Positions 1 through 8,745 of a DNA stretch of 61,860 bases are shown piece by piece; the first letter of the stretch is position 1, and each line of letters opens with the position of its first letter. This DNA is from Bacteroidota bacterium (lineage in GTDB: Bacteria > Bacteroidota > Bacteroidia > J057 > JAJTIE01). The notes beneath the pieces are model-generated. The model was not told the DNA's origin and did not search any database. It was given only the letters and a program-made list of their open reading frames with translations. A program made the translations under genes and the position numbers. Where the stretch lies: positions 1 to 61,860 of the forward strand of contig JAHBTG010000009.1 in NCBI GenBank assembly GCA_019638695.1. Reading direction: 5' to 3'.

Positions 1-32
1 CAACTACGGTACGTTACAAGTCTGGGATTTCC

Positions 33-1652
33 TTAGCTCAGAAAGGGATAAGGGAAATCCGTGGGCGGCACAAAGGTCTCCTTAATGGTGCGGGGGCTCA
101 CCCAGCGTAGCAGGTTGAGGTAACTACCGGCCTTGTCATTGGTGCCGCTGCCGCGGCCGCCGCCAAAGGGCTGCTGATTCACCACCGCGCCGGTGGGTTT
201 GTCATTGATGTAGATGTTCCCGGCACTGTGGCGCAGGGCATCCAGGGCCTGGCGGATGATACGGCGATCCTGCGCAAAGATGGCGCCGGTAAGGGCGTAT
301 TCGTTGTCATCTACCAGCTTAAAGACCTGCTCCCACTGGGCATCGTCATAGATATAAACGGTAACCACGGGGCCAAAGATCTCTTCGCGCATCAGGCGGG
401 TATCCGGTTTGTGGCTGAGGACCACGGTAGGTTCAATAAACCAGCCCTTGCTGCCGTCATAGCCGCCCCCGGCAATGATCTCCAGGTCGGGGCTTTCTTT
501 GGCATGGTCTATATAACCGGCTATTTTCTTAAAGGAGCGCTCGTCGATCACGGCGCCCACAAAGTTGGAGAAGTCCTCCACCGGCCCCATCTTGATGCGC
601 TTAAGGTCTGCCTTGACCCGCTCCAGTATGGTGCCGGCCAGGCTTTTGGGCAGGTATACGCGGCTGGCGGCAGAGCACTTCTGGCCCTGGAACTCAAAGG
701 CGCCCCGCACAATGGCGGTGGCTACTTCGTCTGGACGGGCATCTTTGTAGGCCAGGATAAAATCCTTACCGCCGGTCTCGCCCACAATGCGGGGATAACT
801 GCGGTAGTGGTCCATATGCTGGGCTATGGTGCGCCACATGCCATTGAATACCCCGGTGCTGCCGGTAAAGTGGAGGCCTGCAAACTGGGGGTGGCTGAAG
901 ATGACGCTGCCGGCAGTGGGGCCGTCTACATGTACCAGGTTGATCACGCCGGGGGGCAGTCCGGCTTCCAGGAATATCTGCATGATGACATCGGCAGAGT
1001 AGATCTGGCTATCGGCGCACTTCCACACCACGGTGTTGCCCATGAGCGCTGCGCTGCTGGGCAGGTTACCTGCTATAGCAGTGAAGTTGAAGGGGGTAAG
1101 GGCAAAAACAAAACCTTCGAGCGGGCGGTATTCCATCTTGTTCCAGATACCGGGACCGCTGCCGGGCTGCTGGCTGTAGATCATACGCATGTACTCCACG
1201 TTGAAGCGGAGAAAGTCCACCAGTTCACACACAGCGTCTATCTCGCTCTGGTGCGCCGTTTTGCTTTGGGCCAGCATAGTGGCTGCGTTCACCTTATAGC
1301 GGTAAGGCCCCGCAATGAGTTCGGCCGCTTTGAGGAAAATGGCCGCACGGTCTTCCCAGTGCATGCGTTCCCAGGCGGGTTTGGCCATCAGGGCTTCATC
1401 AATAGCCTTACTGACCAGCGAGGCATCCCCGCGGTGGGCTACCCCCAGTTTGTGGCGGTGGTCATGCGGGGGTTGCAGGCTCTGGGTATTGCCGGTAAAG
1501 ATGCGCTCTGCACCCACATAGCAGGGTACTTCGCGCTGCTCTTTTCTCAGGGCCTTGAGGGTGGCTTCCAGTGCGGCACGTTCGGGACTGCCGGGGGCAT
1601 AGCCATATATCGGCTCATTGTGTATAGCGGGGAGTTGCAGGATAGCGTTCAT
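33..1652 (-). CDS. pruA: L-glutamate gamma-semialdehyde (1-pyrroline-5-carboxylate) dehydrogenase
   Basis: NAD-dependent oxidation of glutamate semialdehyde to glutamate, the last step of proline catabolism, in the cytoplasm. The 539-residue protein has the aldehyde dehydrogenase layout: the LTPFNF segment of the cofactor domain, FTGSTGVF, the VGETGGKDF segment, the catalytic cysteine in FQGQKCSAASR, and EEIFGPVVTVY near the C terminus. The start is the ATG at 1652, because the protein then begins MNAILQLP and has the usual family length; the open frame continues upstream without family resemblance. A TACCTTTG box lies 28 nt upstream. No proline dehydrogenase gene is adjacent, so the two steps are unlinked here. 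Identification is firm. Confidence 0.95.
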   Translation of the reverse strand: MNAILQLPAIHNEPIYGYAPGSPERAALEATLKALRKEQREVPCYVGAERIFTGNTQSLQPPHDHRHKLGVAHRGDASLVSKAIDEALMAKPAWERMHWEDRAAIFLKAAELIAGPYRYKVNAATMLAQSKTAHQSEIDAVCELVDFLRFNVEYMRMIYSQQPGSGPGIWNKMEYRPLEGFVFALTPFNFTAIAGNLPSSAALMGNTVVWKCADSQIYSADVIMQIFLEAGLPPGVINLVHVDGPTAGSVIFSHPQFAGLHFTGSTGVFNGMWRTIAQHMDHYRSYPRIVGETGGKDFILAYKDARPDEVATAIVRGAFEFQGQKCSAASRVYLPKSLAGTILERVKADLKRIKMGPVEDFSNFVGAVIDERSFKKIAGYIDHAKESPDLEIIAGGGYDGSKGWFIEPTVVLSHKPDTRLMREEIFGPVVTVYIYDDAQWEQVFKLVDDNEYALTGAIFAQDRRIIRQALDALRHSAGNIYINDKPTGAVVNQQPFGGGRGSGTNDKAGSYLNLLRWVSPRTIKETFVPPTDFPYPFLS

Positions 1653-1680
1653 AGGAGTTCGGATAATCAACAGAAGAATG

Positions 1681-1688
1681 CAAAGGTA
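1681..1688 (-). promoter_or_regulatory. TAnnTTTG -7 box of pruA
   Basis: On the minus strand this reads TACCTTTG, a perfect match to the Bacteroidota -7 element, and it ends 28 nt before the pruA ATG. No convincing TTG -33 element is seen at 19 nt spacing. Confidence 0.55.
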
Positions 1689-1774
1689 GGGGTTTTGCGG
1701 GCAAAACCTGAAAGTGCCGGGCACTTGGGCATCTGGCACACATCTTGTAACTTGAGGGCCTAAAGCCCCATACT

Positions 1775-3274
1775 ATGAGACCCTTTATCTGCCTGCTCGC
1801 CTGTTTGTTTGCCTGTGTACCTCTCTCTGCCCAGAAGCTGAGCGGAGTGCCTTACCCTGTGGGGTATGAGATCCAGAAAATGGGCTGGCCCAGTAAACTG
1901 GCCGCCATCCCGGGCGGGCGCTTCTTCTACGTGGAGTTCTGGAAACAGGGACCCGGCAAGCCCACCACAGGCTATTACCTGCAAAGCGTAAAGCCCCAGA
2001 TGACCAAAGAAGGCGAAGAGTTCGTAGAAGCCTGGTCTGTGCTTACGCACAAGCCGCAGGACCCCTTCATAGATGTGAACAATGTGATAGCTACCGAGAA
2101 GTCGGTGGCCATTATGGGGCGTATCACGCCCAAGGGCTCTGCTCCTGCCACGGTCATCCAGTACTTTGACATGGCCGGGCAACTGCTGGGCGCCCAGCAG
2201 TACCTCTCTCCCTACCGCAAGAATATTGGCAACTACGAGGACTCCTACTATATGTCCCCGGACGGCAGCAAGTTGCTGTGGCTGGGCTATAACCCTGCCG
2301 AACCGGCTAAAAAGCGGGTATATTATGCGGCGGTATACAGCGACGACGGACGCAAGGTATGGTCCGGGGAGCTGAATCCTGCGGGTACGCAGGACCGGCT
2401 GATAGCCACAGATGCAGCTGTGGACAATACCGGCAACCTCTACCTGGGCATGGCAGATGAGAGCCCCACCGGTGGTGAACCCGATAAGGCCTTTGCCCCC
2501 AAAGTGCTGCGCTATGACTACAAGACCAAACAGTGGCAGGAGCGCAAGCTGGAGTTTGAAGGCCATACCTGCCTCACGGTGCGCTTGCAGCCGCTGGCAG
2601 ACGACATGCTGGGTGTGGTCGCTTTGATGATGGACGGTGATAAGGGCTTCCCCAACCAGCTGAACAGCGGCGGCAAGCAGCTCTACTGGAGCAGCGTGGG
2701 CTGGACCCGCCTGCACCTCCGCAGCCAGGACCTGGCGAGCAAAGGCAGCTTCCAGGAACCGGTAACCCCCAAAATGGCCGCCAAGTACAAGAGCGAAACC
2801 CTGGGCGCCCGGTTCGGCCAGTTCCGTTTCCTGGAGAAGGGGGGCAAGCTGTACCTGCTGGCAGAACAGTCCTGGGATGAACTGAGATCTGGCGGACAGC
2901 AGTACTTTCGCCATGATGTGGCCATGCTGGGCATAGATGTGGCTACGGACAAGCTGCTGTGGATGAACCTGATGGACAAAGAGCAGACGGACTACAGTCC
3001 GGCCATGATCAGCTATGTTCCAGCGCTGACGGATATGTTTATCCATATGGTATATATGAGCGACGTGGGCGGCGGCGGCAAAATGATGCTGGCCAGTGTG
3101 AACCGGGAAACGGGCGAACACCTGAAAAAAGAGCTGGCCACCAATGAACGGGGCAACCTCCTGTTCTTCACCCGCCGCAGCGTGCAGACAGAACCGCAGC
3201 GGCTGGTGTTGCTGGGCATGGGCGACCCTAAGAAGAATGAGTACCTGATCCTCCAGATCAAGCCCCTGCCCTAG
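1775..3274 (+). CDS. Secreted protein of unknown function, 499 aa
   Basis: The protein opens with a clear signal peptide (MRPFICLLACLFACVPLSAQ), so it is exported to the periplasm or surface. The mature part is soluble, rich in short beta-like segments with Trp, Tyr and Gly, and resembles a beta-propeller in texture, but I recognise no domain. It has no C-terminal sorting domain and no lipobox. It is divergent from pruA with only 122 bp between the starts, and tatC follows about 100 bp downstream in the same direction. A weak TAACTTGA box precedes the ATG. The signal peptide and the open frame support a real gene; its role is unknown. Confidence 0.8.
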   Translation: MRPFICLLACLFACVPLSAQKLSGVPYPVGYEIQKMGWPSKLAAIPGGRFFYVEFWKQGPGKPTTGYYLQSVKPQMTKEGEEFVEAWSVLTHKPQDPFIDVNNVIATEKSVAIMGRITPKGSAPATVIQYFDMAGQLLGAQQYLSPYRKNIGNYEDSYYMSPDGSKLLWLGYNPAEPAKKRVYYAAVYSDDGRKVWSGELNPAGTQDRLIATDAAVDNTGNLYLGMADESPTGGEPDKAFAPKVLRYDYKTKQWQERKLEFEGHTCLTVRLQPLADDMLGVVALMMDGDKGFPNQLNSGGKQLYWSSVGWTRLHLRSQDLASKGSFQEPVTPKMAAKYKSETLGARFGQFRFLEKGGKLYLLAEQSWDELRSGGQQYFRHDVAMLGIDVATDKLLWMNLMDKEQTDYSPAMISYVPALTDMFIHMVYMSDVGGGGKMMLASVNRETGEHLKKELATNERGNLLFFTRRSVQTEPQRLVLLGMGDPKKNEYLILQIKPLP

Positions 3275-3365
3275 CGGGCATCTCTTCACCGGAACGCACA
3301 TTACCCTCTGCAAGGGAAGTCTGCTCATTATTGCATCTGCTTTGCAATCCACTGCACAGTAGCGG

Positions 3366-3373
3366 TATATTTG
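3366..3373 (+). promoter_or_regulatory. TAnnTTTG -7 box of tatC
   Basis: TATATTTG, a perfect match to the Bacteroidota -7 element, ends 4 nt before the tatC ATG at 3378. Initiation a few bases downstream would leave essentially no 5' leader. Confidence 0.6.
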
Positions 3374-3377
3374 CGCG

Positions 3378-4229
3378 ATGGCCATTACCCCCACGCCACT
3401 GGACGGTCCCGAACCCCCACCGCAACAGCAAATGTCCTTTATCGGGCACCTGGAAGCCCTGCGGTGGCATATCATCCGGAGCGCTATCGCCATTACGGTG
3501 GCTATGACGGGTGTGTTTATCTTCCTGCAGGAATTCATGCAGTATGTGGTGCTGGGACCCATGCAGCCGGGTTTTCCCACCAACCGCCTTATCTGCCATA
3601 TAGATGAGACCATGTGCGATACGGCGCCAATCCTGCATGTCAGCCTGCAAGCCACCTCGCCTACCGAGCAGTTTACCAAAGCTATCAGCATAGGCATTGC
3701 TGCGGGCCTGGTGATTGCCTTCCCCTATGTCGCCTGGGAGCTCTGGCGCTTCCTGAAACCCGGCCTCCGGGAACGCGAGATCCGCGTGGCCAGGGGGGCA
3801 GTGGGCGTGGTCAGCTTCCTGTTCTTCCTGGGTGTATCCTTCACCTATTTTGTCATCCTGCCCTTTACGCTTCGTTTCCTGGCCACCTTCCAGATCATGG
3901 ACGGGGTGCAGAACATCTGGCGCATCGGGGAGTTGGTGAGCCTGGTGATCATGTTCTGCATAGCGGGCGGGCTGTTGTTCCAGATGCCGGTACTCACCTG
4001 GGTGCTGGCCCAGCTGGGGATCCTCAAGCCCCGGCTGATGCGCAAGTACCGCCGCCATGCCATAGTAGTCATTCTCATTGCTGCGGGTATCCTCACTCCT
4101 TCCCCGGACGCTTTGAGCCAGCTGTTACTGGCTTTGCCCATATTCGTCCTGTATGAGGTGAGCATTGTCATTGCAGGCAGGGTGCACAGGCGCAAGGAAG
4201 CCCGGCACCAGGAATTTATGGCAGATTAA
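3378..4229 (+). CDS. tatC: Sec-independent protein translocase TatC
   Basis: Membrane receptor of the twin-arginine translocase, which exports folded proteins. The 283-residue protein has a proline-rich N terminus, then the family hallmark HLEALR (residues about 25-30) at the start of the first membrane segment, and several long hydrophobic stretches (for example VGVVSFLFFLGVSFTYFVIL). The periplasmic loop after TM1 is long. The C terminus ends in a short charged tail. No tatA or tatB gene is adjacent, so the partner must be elsewhere. The start is chosen at 3378 because the promoter box lies just before it and no better ATG exists. Confidence 0.93.
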   Translation: MAITPTPLDGPEPPPQQQMSFIGHLEALRWHIIRSAIAITVAMTGVFIFLQEFMQYVVLGPMQPGFPTNRLICHIDETMCDTAPILHVSLQATSPTEQFTKAISIGIAAGLVIAFPYVAWELWRFLKPGLREREIRVARGAVGVVSFLFFLGVSFTYFVILPFTLRFLATFQIMDGVQNIWRIGELVSLVIMFCIAGGLLFQMPVLTWVLAQLGILKPRLMRKYRRHAIVVILIAAGILTPSPDALSQLLLALPIFVLYEVSIVIAGRVHRRKEARHQEFMAD

Positions 4230-4294
4230 GCTCCAAATGGGCTTGTTGGCAACATTTGGGTTGCACCTGTCGTTGTTCTCTGTAAATTGCGGTT

Positions 4295-4444
4295 ATGAGT
4301 AAGAAGAAGTTTATCTTGTTTGCAGTGGCAGGAATGGTCTCCCTGGCCGTGCTGTCTTCCTGCGGTAGCGGGAACAGCATGCTCACTGCCAAGGATTGTC
4401 CCAACGGTATCAAAAAGAATAACCACAAGATAGACAGGCCTTAA
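4295..4444 (+). CDS. Small lipoprotein A, 49 aa (tandem pair)
   Basis: A short frame, ATG at 4295 to TAA at 4442-4444. It encodes a basic N terminus (MSKKK), a hydrophobic core and a lipobox LSSC with the lipidated Cys at residue 23, followed by only 26 residues. The tail reads LTAKDCPNGIKKNNHK and then IDRP. A second gene 12 nt downstream encodes a protein of the same plan with a matching tail, so the pair supports each other as real coding sequence. The mature peptide has one further Cys (residue 35). Function unknown; location likely outer or inner membrane leaflet facing the periplasm. It sits between tatC and a bacilliredoxin gene. Confidence 0.72.
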   Translation: MSKKKFILFAVAGMVSLAVLSSCGSGNSMLTAKDCPNGIKKNNHKIDRP

Positions 4445-4456
4445 TTTTCAATTCCG

Positions 4457-4594
4457 ATGAAAAATATTCCCCGATATCTGCTGTATGTCTTGATAGTGCT
4501 GGGTGGTTTGGGCATGATGGCTTGCAGCACGGGCAATGGCGCATTGTCCATTAAGAAGTCGCATAACTGCGTAAAGCCCAACAACCACAAATAA
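4457..4594 (+). CDS. Small lipoprotein B, 45 aa (tandem pair)
   Basis: ATG at 4457 to TAA at 4592-4594. The product has a hydrophobic signal with lipobox MMAC (Cys at residue 23) and a 22-residue mature part ending LSIKKSHNCVKPNNHK. Aligned without gaps to the 49-aa neighbour, the last 16 residues share L, K, N, K and the block NNHK, with conservative T/S and I/V changes; the single tail Cys has shifted three positions (residue 38 here). The bacilliredoxin start codon follows after 7 nt, so the three genes are probably one transcript. I know no described family for it. Confidence 0.72.
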   Translation: MKNIPRYLLYVLIVLGGLGMMACSTGNGALSIKKSHNCVKPNNHK

Positions 4595-4601
4595 GCGCGG
4601 T

Positions 4602-4982
4602 ATGCTGCCGGGCCGTCAAGCCGGTTCTCACCTGCCAGCAGACTGGCAGATACTTAAGGATCCTGCCGGTTTGGAGCAGCTCATCCATGCCTCGTTTACC
4701 CGTCCGCAACTGGTATTCAAACACAGCACCCGCTGCAGTATCTCTTTTATGGCCATGAGGCGGCTTGCAGAAGGCACGCCGCAGCTTGCCGGGTATGCGG
4801 ATATCCATTATCTCGACCTGATAGCCCATAGGGAGGTGAGTAATGCCGTTGCCGAAAATCTGGCGGTGGCACACGAGAGCCCCCAGACGATCCTTATCCA
4901 CCGGGGCGCATGTATTCTGGACCAGTCACATGGCGGGGTGCTGGTGGATGAAATTGTGGAAGAAGCCCGCAGAGTTTCTTAG
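4602..4982 (+). CDS. Bacilliredoxin of the YtxJ/BrxC family
   Basis: A 126-residue thioredoxin-fold protein of the monothiol bacilliredoxin type, which removes bacillithiol from mixed disulfides on cytoplasmic proteins. The active-site segment VFKHSTRCSISFMA (Cys45) matches the TxCxIS type motif of the family. The later SPQTILIHRGACILDQSHGG segment fits the cis-Pro strand and the C-terminal helix. No signal peptide. It implies that this organism makes bacillithiol. It starts 7 nt after the second small lipoprotein gene. Two further Cys are not in a CxxC. Confidence 0.85.
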   Translation: MLPGRQAGSHLPADWQILKDPAGLEQLIHASFTRPQLVFKHSTRCSISFMAMRRLAEGTPQLAGYADIHYLDLIAHREVSNAVAENLAVAHESPQTILIHRGACILDQSHGGVLVDEIVEEARRVS

Positions 4983-5061
4983 AAATACCTCCGTTTGGTT
5001 GTATATTAACCGGACTTTCATACAAAAGACCTGCGAAGGTCTGCAACCTACCCTTTTCTGA

Positions 5062-7074
5062 ATGACCCGATTTGACCTGATAGACCAATTAAAGCGGGGT
5101 GATGTGCCTGCTATGCACAAGCTGCGGCTCACCTTTGATTACCTGAGGCCCAGAAAGCTCCAGGAAACCGAAGCTTTTACCCAGCGGCTGAATGCGCTGA
5201 TATATGAGCTTGGGCGTAATCCCAAGGCCAAGAAAGAGCTGAGCAGCAGCTTTGAGTTCGTGCTCACCCAAACCACCTATGTGTCGCTGCTCTCCAACAC
5301 GGGAATCAACGGGCATGCTACCTTCTGGGGGGAGTCCTGGCGGCAGATAGGCCATGCGATACTGGCCCCCGCCCGCAATAACAACGACCTGGCAGATGTG
5401 CTGGCCTACATATTTCCCCAGCGCACGGATTACCAGTGGCTGGCCTGGATACGGCCGGTACAGTGGCTGGAGCTCTTTGAGGATGCCCTGGTGCACCGGG
5501 GAGAGGTCCTGGCCGGGCATATCCGCAATGAGATGAGCCATGCGGTCATCCTGCTTTCTCACCGCATTACCGGTATAGGGCTGGAGCCTGTACTCACCAC
5601 CAAGATGCCGGAGGCAGATAACCTGGAATCGCCCTTTCTGCTGCAGAACAAGGAGGCTATCTTCTATTTTACGCACGTCTACCCCAGCCTTACCAGGGAA
5701 GACCTGGCCCGGGGATTGCTGCATGCTGATGTGCTGGACAGCCTGCGGCATTGCCAGCAGCTGCTGGACCAGTTGCGCAAACAGAAGGACCGCTATGGGC
5801 TCACACTGGACCTGCTGTTCCTCATCCGCCGGCTGGAACAGTGCGTGGAGCGGTCTGAAAGGATGATCAACCTCCTGCACAAAACGCACATAGAGAGCGC
5901 TTACCTGGGGTTCTGGGAAATGATCCTGGAGATCATTCCCTACGTTCACCCGCGGAACAACCTGCGCAGGCTGTTGGCGGAGAACGTTTCCATCTTCACC
6001 AACCAGATCGTGGAGCATAGCGGCCGCACGGGGGAAAAGTATATTACCACCACCCGCAAGCAGTACTGGAGCATGTTCCGGGCGGCCACTATTGGCGGGG
6101 TGGTAGTGGCCTTCCTGTGCATTATCAAGCAGGCCATCAAGTCTATGAAAGCAGCGCCCTTTATGGAAGCGCTGGCCTTCAGCTTCAATTATGCACTGGG
6201 GTTCATTGCCATCCACCTGTTCCATGGCAAACTGGCCACCAAACAGCCTGCCATGACGGCCTCCCGCATAGCAGGCGCCATCGAAGGCACGCTGCACGGC
6301 AAACCCTCGGAAGTGCCTTTGCCCACGCTCATTGCGCGGGTATCCCGCTCGCAGATAGCCTCTTTCCTGGGCAATGTGGCCTTGTCATTTCCCATGGCTT
6401 ACCTGCTGGCCATGCTCATCTACTGGATAACCGGGGAGCATTACCTGACCCCCGAGGCCGCACACTACAATCTACACAGCAATAACCCCATCGAAAGCCT
6501 GAGCATACTCTACGCTACCATTGCAGGTGTATTCCTGTTCCTGGCAGGGCTGGTCTCCGGTTACTTTGACAACTTTGTGGTATACTATAAGATACCGGAG
6601 CGGCTGATGGAGTTCCCGCTGCTTAAGTTCTTGCGCCCAGCCAGACGGGAGAAGCTGGTGAAGTATATCAACTATAACCTGGGAGCACTGGCCAGCAATT
6701 TCTTCCTGGGCTTTTGCCTGGGTATGGCCGCTTTTATCGGGTTCATCTTTGGTATTCCCTTCGATATCCGGCACATTACCTTTGTAGCCGGAAGCATCGG
6801 TATGGCAGTGGCCGGGCTGGACTGGCAGCTATCCACCTATGAGTGGGTGATGGCTTTTGCCGGCGTATTCCTCGTCGGGGTATTCAACTTCCTGGGGAGC
6901 TTCAGTTTATCCTTTATGGTGGCGCTACGCGCCCGCGATGTCACCTTCCGCCAATCTCTCCTGCTGTTTACCGGCCTGCTCAGTCACTTTGCCCGGTATC
7001 CATCCCGCTTCTTCTGGCCGCCCAGGCATGAAGACACCAAAACTCCGGCGCTTGTTAATCAACCCAGCGTGTAA
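5062..7074 (+). CDS. Large membrane protein of the SpecificRecomb (Gcr) family
   Basis: The 670-residue protein resembles the family named 'site-specific recombinase' after a gonococcal gene. The N-terminal half (to about residue 330) is soluble and helical. The second half has multiple membrane segments (for example GGVVVAFLCIIKQAI, SFPMAYLLAMLIYWI, ATIAGVFLFLAGLVSGYF and the long FFLGFCLGMAAFIGFIFGIPF). There is no tyrosine or serine recombinase catalytic motif, and a recombinase should not be polytopic, so I take the family name as historical and the function as unknown. aroC begins 9 nt downstream, with its promoter box at the end of this gene. Confidence 0.8.
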   Translation: MTRFDLIDQLKRGDVPAMHKLRLTFDYLRPRKLQETEAFTQRLNALIYELGRNPKAKKELSSSFEFVLTQTTYVSLLSNTGINGHATFWGESWRQIGHAILAPARNNNDLADVLAYIFPQRTDYQWLAWIRPVQWLELFEDALVHRGEVLAGHIRNEMSHAVILLSHRITGIGLEPVLTTKMPEADNLESPFLLQNKEAIFYFTHVYPSLTREDLARGLLHADVLDSLRHCQQLLDQLRKQKDRYGLTLDLLFLIRRLEQCVERSERMINLLHKTHIESAYLGFWEMILEIIPYVHPRNNLRRLLAENVSIFTNQIVEHSGRTGEKYITTTRKQYWSMFRAATIGGVVVAFLCIIKQAIKSMKAAPFMEALAFSFNYALGFIAIHLFHGKLATKQPAMTASRIAGAIEGTLHGKPSEVPLPTLIARVSRSQIASFLGNVALSFPMAYLLAMLIYWITGEHYLTPEAAHYNLHSNNPIESLSILYATIAGVFLFLAGLVSGYFDNFVVYYKIPERLMEFPLLKFLRPARREKLVKYINYNLGALASNFFLGFCLGMAAFIGFIFGIPFDIRHITFVAGSIGMAVAGLDWQLSTYEWVMAFAGVFLVGVFNFLGSFSLSFMVALRARDVTFRQSLLLFTGLLSHFARYPSRFFWPPRHEDTKTPALVNQPSV

Positions 7075-7079
7075 TTTTG
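7072..7079 (+). promoter_or_regulatory. TAnnTTTG -7 box of aroC
   Basis: TAATTTTG overlaps the TAA stop of the preceding gene (7072-7074) and ends 4 nt before the aroC ATG at 7084. It is a perfect match to the Bacteroidota -7 consensus. Confidence 0.55.
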
Positions 7080-7083
7080 CGGC

Positions 7084-8175
7084 ATGGATAATACCTATGG
7101 CAGTGCCTTTCGCATACATACTTTCGGAGAAAGCCATGGCCAGGCCATTGGCGTGGTGGTAGACGGCTGTCCGGCCGGGGTGCGTATAGATGAGGATTTC
7201 ATTCAGCAGGAGCTGGACAGAAGACGTCCGGGCCAGAGCGCCATTGTCACCCAACGCAAAGAAGCGGACAGGGCGGAGATCCTCTCCGGGATTTTTGAGG
7301 GATACAGCACAGGCACCCCTATTGCACTGCTCATTCGCAACGCAGATGCCAAAAGCCAGGACTACGATCACCTGCGCCAGGTGTTCAGGCCCAGCCATGC
7401 CGATTATACCTATTATGCGCGTTTCGGGCGCAGAGACCACAGGGGCGGCGGGCGCAGCAGCGCCCGGGAGACGGCGGCCCGCGTAGCCGGGGGCGCCATT
7501 GCCAAACTATTATTAACCCAGTGTACAACTATCCGAATGGCGGCCTGGGTACATAGCGTAGGCAGCCTGTCTATGCCCGAGCTGGAAGCAATGCCCGAGC
7601 CGGCGGCGATAGAGGCCAACCCGGTGAGGTGCCCGGATGCCGGGGCGGCCATTGCTATGGAAGCCCTGATCAGGGAGGTGCGGAAAGCAGGCGATACCAT
7701 TGGCGGCATAGTAGCCGGCCGCATTACCGGGATGCCTCCGGGCCTGGGTGCCCCGGTCTTTGACCGTTTGCATGCAGACCTGGGTAAGGCCATGCTGAGC
7801 ATCAATGCCGCCAAGGGGTTTGAATATGGTAGTGGTTTTGCGGGCACTCACCTCCGGGGTTCGCAGCACAACGACCCTTTCTACACAGAGAAGACTTCAG
7901 GACGCATCCGCACGCAAACGAACCATAGCGGGGGCATACAGGGCGGCATCAGCAACGGGGAGGATGTCTATTTCAAGGTAGCCTTTAAACCGGTGGCCAC
8001 TCTCCTGCAGGAGCAACCCACTGTGGATAGAGATGGCCAGGCCACGGTAGTACAGGGCAAAGGCAGGCATGACCCCTGCGTGCTGCCCCGGGCAGTGCCC
8101 ATTGTGGAGGCCATGGCAGCACTCACGCTTGCAGACCACTGGCTGCGGGCCAGGACGTCAATAGTAGATGCTTAG
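7084..8175 (+). CDS. aroC: Chorismate synthase
   Basis: Converts 5-enolpyruvylshikimate 3-phosphate to chorismate, the last shared step of aromatic amino acid and menaquinone synthesis; needs reduced FMN. The 363-residue protein begins with the family signature around [20 protein letters not shown] and contains [26 protein letters not shown] (both halves of the FMN site) and [15 protein letters not shown]. Length is normal. Its 3' end overlaps the convergent lipoprotein gene by 18 nt. The promoter box 4 nt from the ATG suggests it can be transcribed on its own. Confidence 0.97.
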   Translation: MDNTYGSAFRIHTFGESHGQAIGVVVDGCPAGVRIDEDFIQQELDRRRPGQSAIVTQRKEADRAEILSGIFEGYSTGTPIALLIRNADAKSQDYDHLRQVFRPSHADYTYYARFGRRDHRGGGRSSARETAARVAGGAIAKLLLTQCTTIRMAAWVHSVGSLSMPELEAMPEPAAIEANPVRCPDAGAAIAMEALIREVRKAGDTIGGIVAGRITGMPPGLGAPVFDRLHADLGKAMLSINAAKGFEYGSGFAGTHLRGSQHNDPFYTEKTSGRIRTQTNHSGGIQGGISNGEDVYFKVAFKPVATLLQEQPTVDRDGQATVVQGKGRHDPCVLPRAVPIVEAMAALTLADHWLRARTSIVDA

Positions 8176-8670
8176 CGTAAGGGCGTTCTGCTCGCTGTAT
8201 AACTGCAGATGTACCGACAGGGAGTCATTTTGCCAGCTTCTGCTGCCAAAGCTCCCTTGTTTGACAGGATTGCCTAGTTGCCCGCGCAGAAAAGCTTCCA
8301 GTTGCTGATACTGGTGCTGGGCCTCCAGCGCATTGGGGCAGCTGATGGTATGGATAAAAGAAGCCGGTGTGCCGGGTGCCCCGGCAGCATGCTGGTAACT
8401 GGCACGCAAACGGGTATCTCTGTCCAGCCACAGCGAATAGCTCATGCCCATGGAATCTGCTACCGGTTTATAGTTATCCAGTCTCTTCAAAAGAGTATCT
8501 CTCTGCAGTGGCCTGGGTAAGCTAAGGGCCTGCGCCAGGGGCTGCCATCTCTGGGGGTCCTGAACGGTGGCCTGGCTGCCACAAGCTGTGCATAACAGGG
8601 CGGTTATCCACAGATTAAGACCAATGATTACCCATATGTTACCGTTCAGTAAAATTTTAGTGCGCCCCAT
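8158..8670 (-). CDS. Putative lipoprotein of unknown function, 170 aa
   Basis: The product has a hydrophobic segment (about residues 12-29) ending in a lipobox-like LCTAC, so it is probably an exported lipoprotein; the N-terminal region before the lipobox is unusually long. The mature part is hydrophilic with no domain I recognise. It converges on aroC and overlaps its last 18 nt. The start at 8670 is the only ATG that keeps the signal. Coding status is supported by the signal sequence and by the absence of another frame; the role is unknown. Confidence 0.65.
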   Translation of the reverse strand: MGRTKILLNGNIWVIIGLNLWITALLCTACGSQATVQDPQRWQPLAQALSLPRPLQRDTLLKRLDNYKPVADSMGMSYSLWLDRDTRLRASYQHAAGAPGTPASFIHTISCPNALEAQHQYQQLEAFLRGQLGNPVKQGSFGSRSWQNDSLSVHLQLYSEQNALTLSIYY

Positions 8671-8745
8671 TTGGTGATAGTGTGCTAGAAATTGTATTTT
8701 TACCTAAATTTCCGCTTTAATCCTTTATAAACCAAAGTAAAGATT

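Noticed and set aside
228-1763. Long plus-strand open frame opposite pruA
   Set aside because: Its translation has no domain character and it lies fully antisense to a clear aldehyde dehydrogenase with intact catalytic motifs; GC-rich codons make such shadow frames common here.
3378-4229. Complete tat operon
   Set aside because: No TatA/TatB-like short membrane protein gene flanks tatC; the neighbouring small genes encode lipoproteins, not TatA helices.
5062-7074. Mobile element marked by a 'recombinase'
   Set aside because: No catalytic recombinase motif, no terminal repeats, no integrase-like partner, and a polytopic membrane topology.
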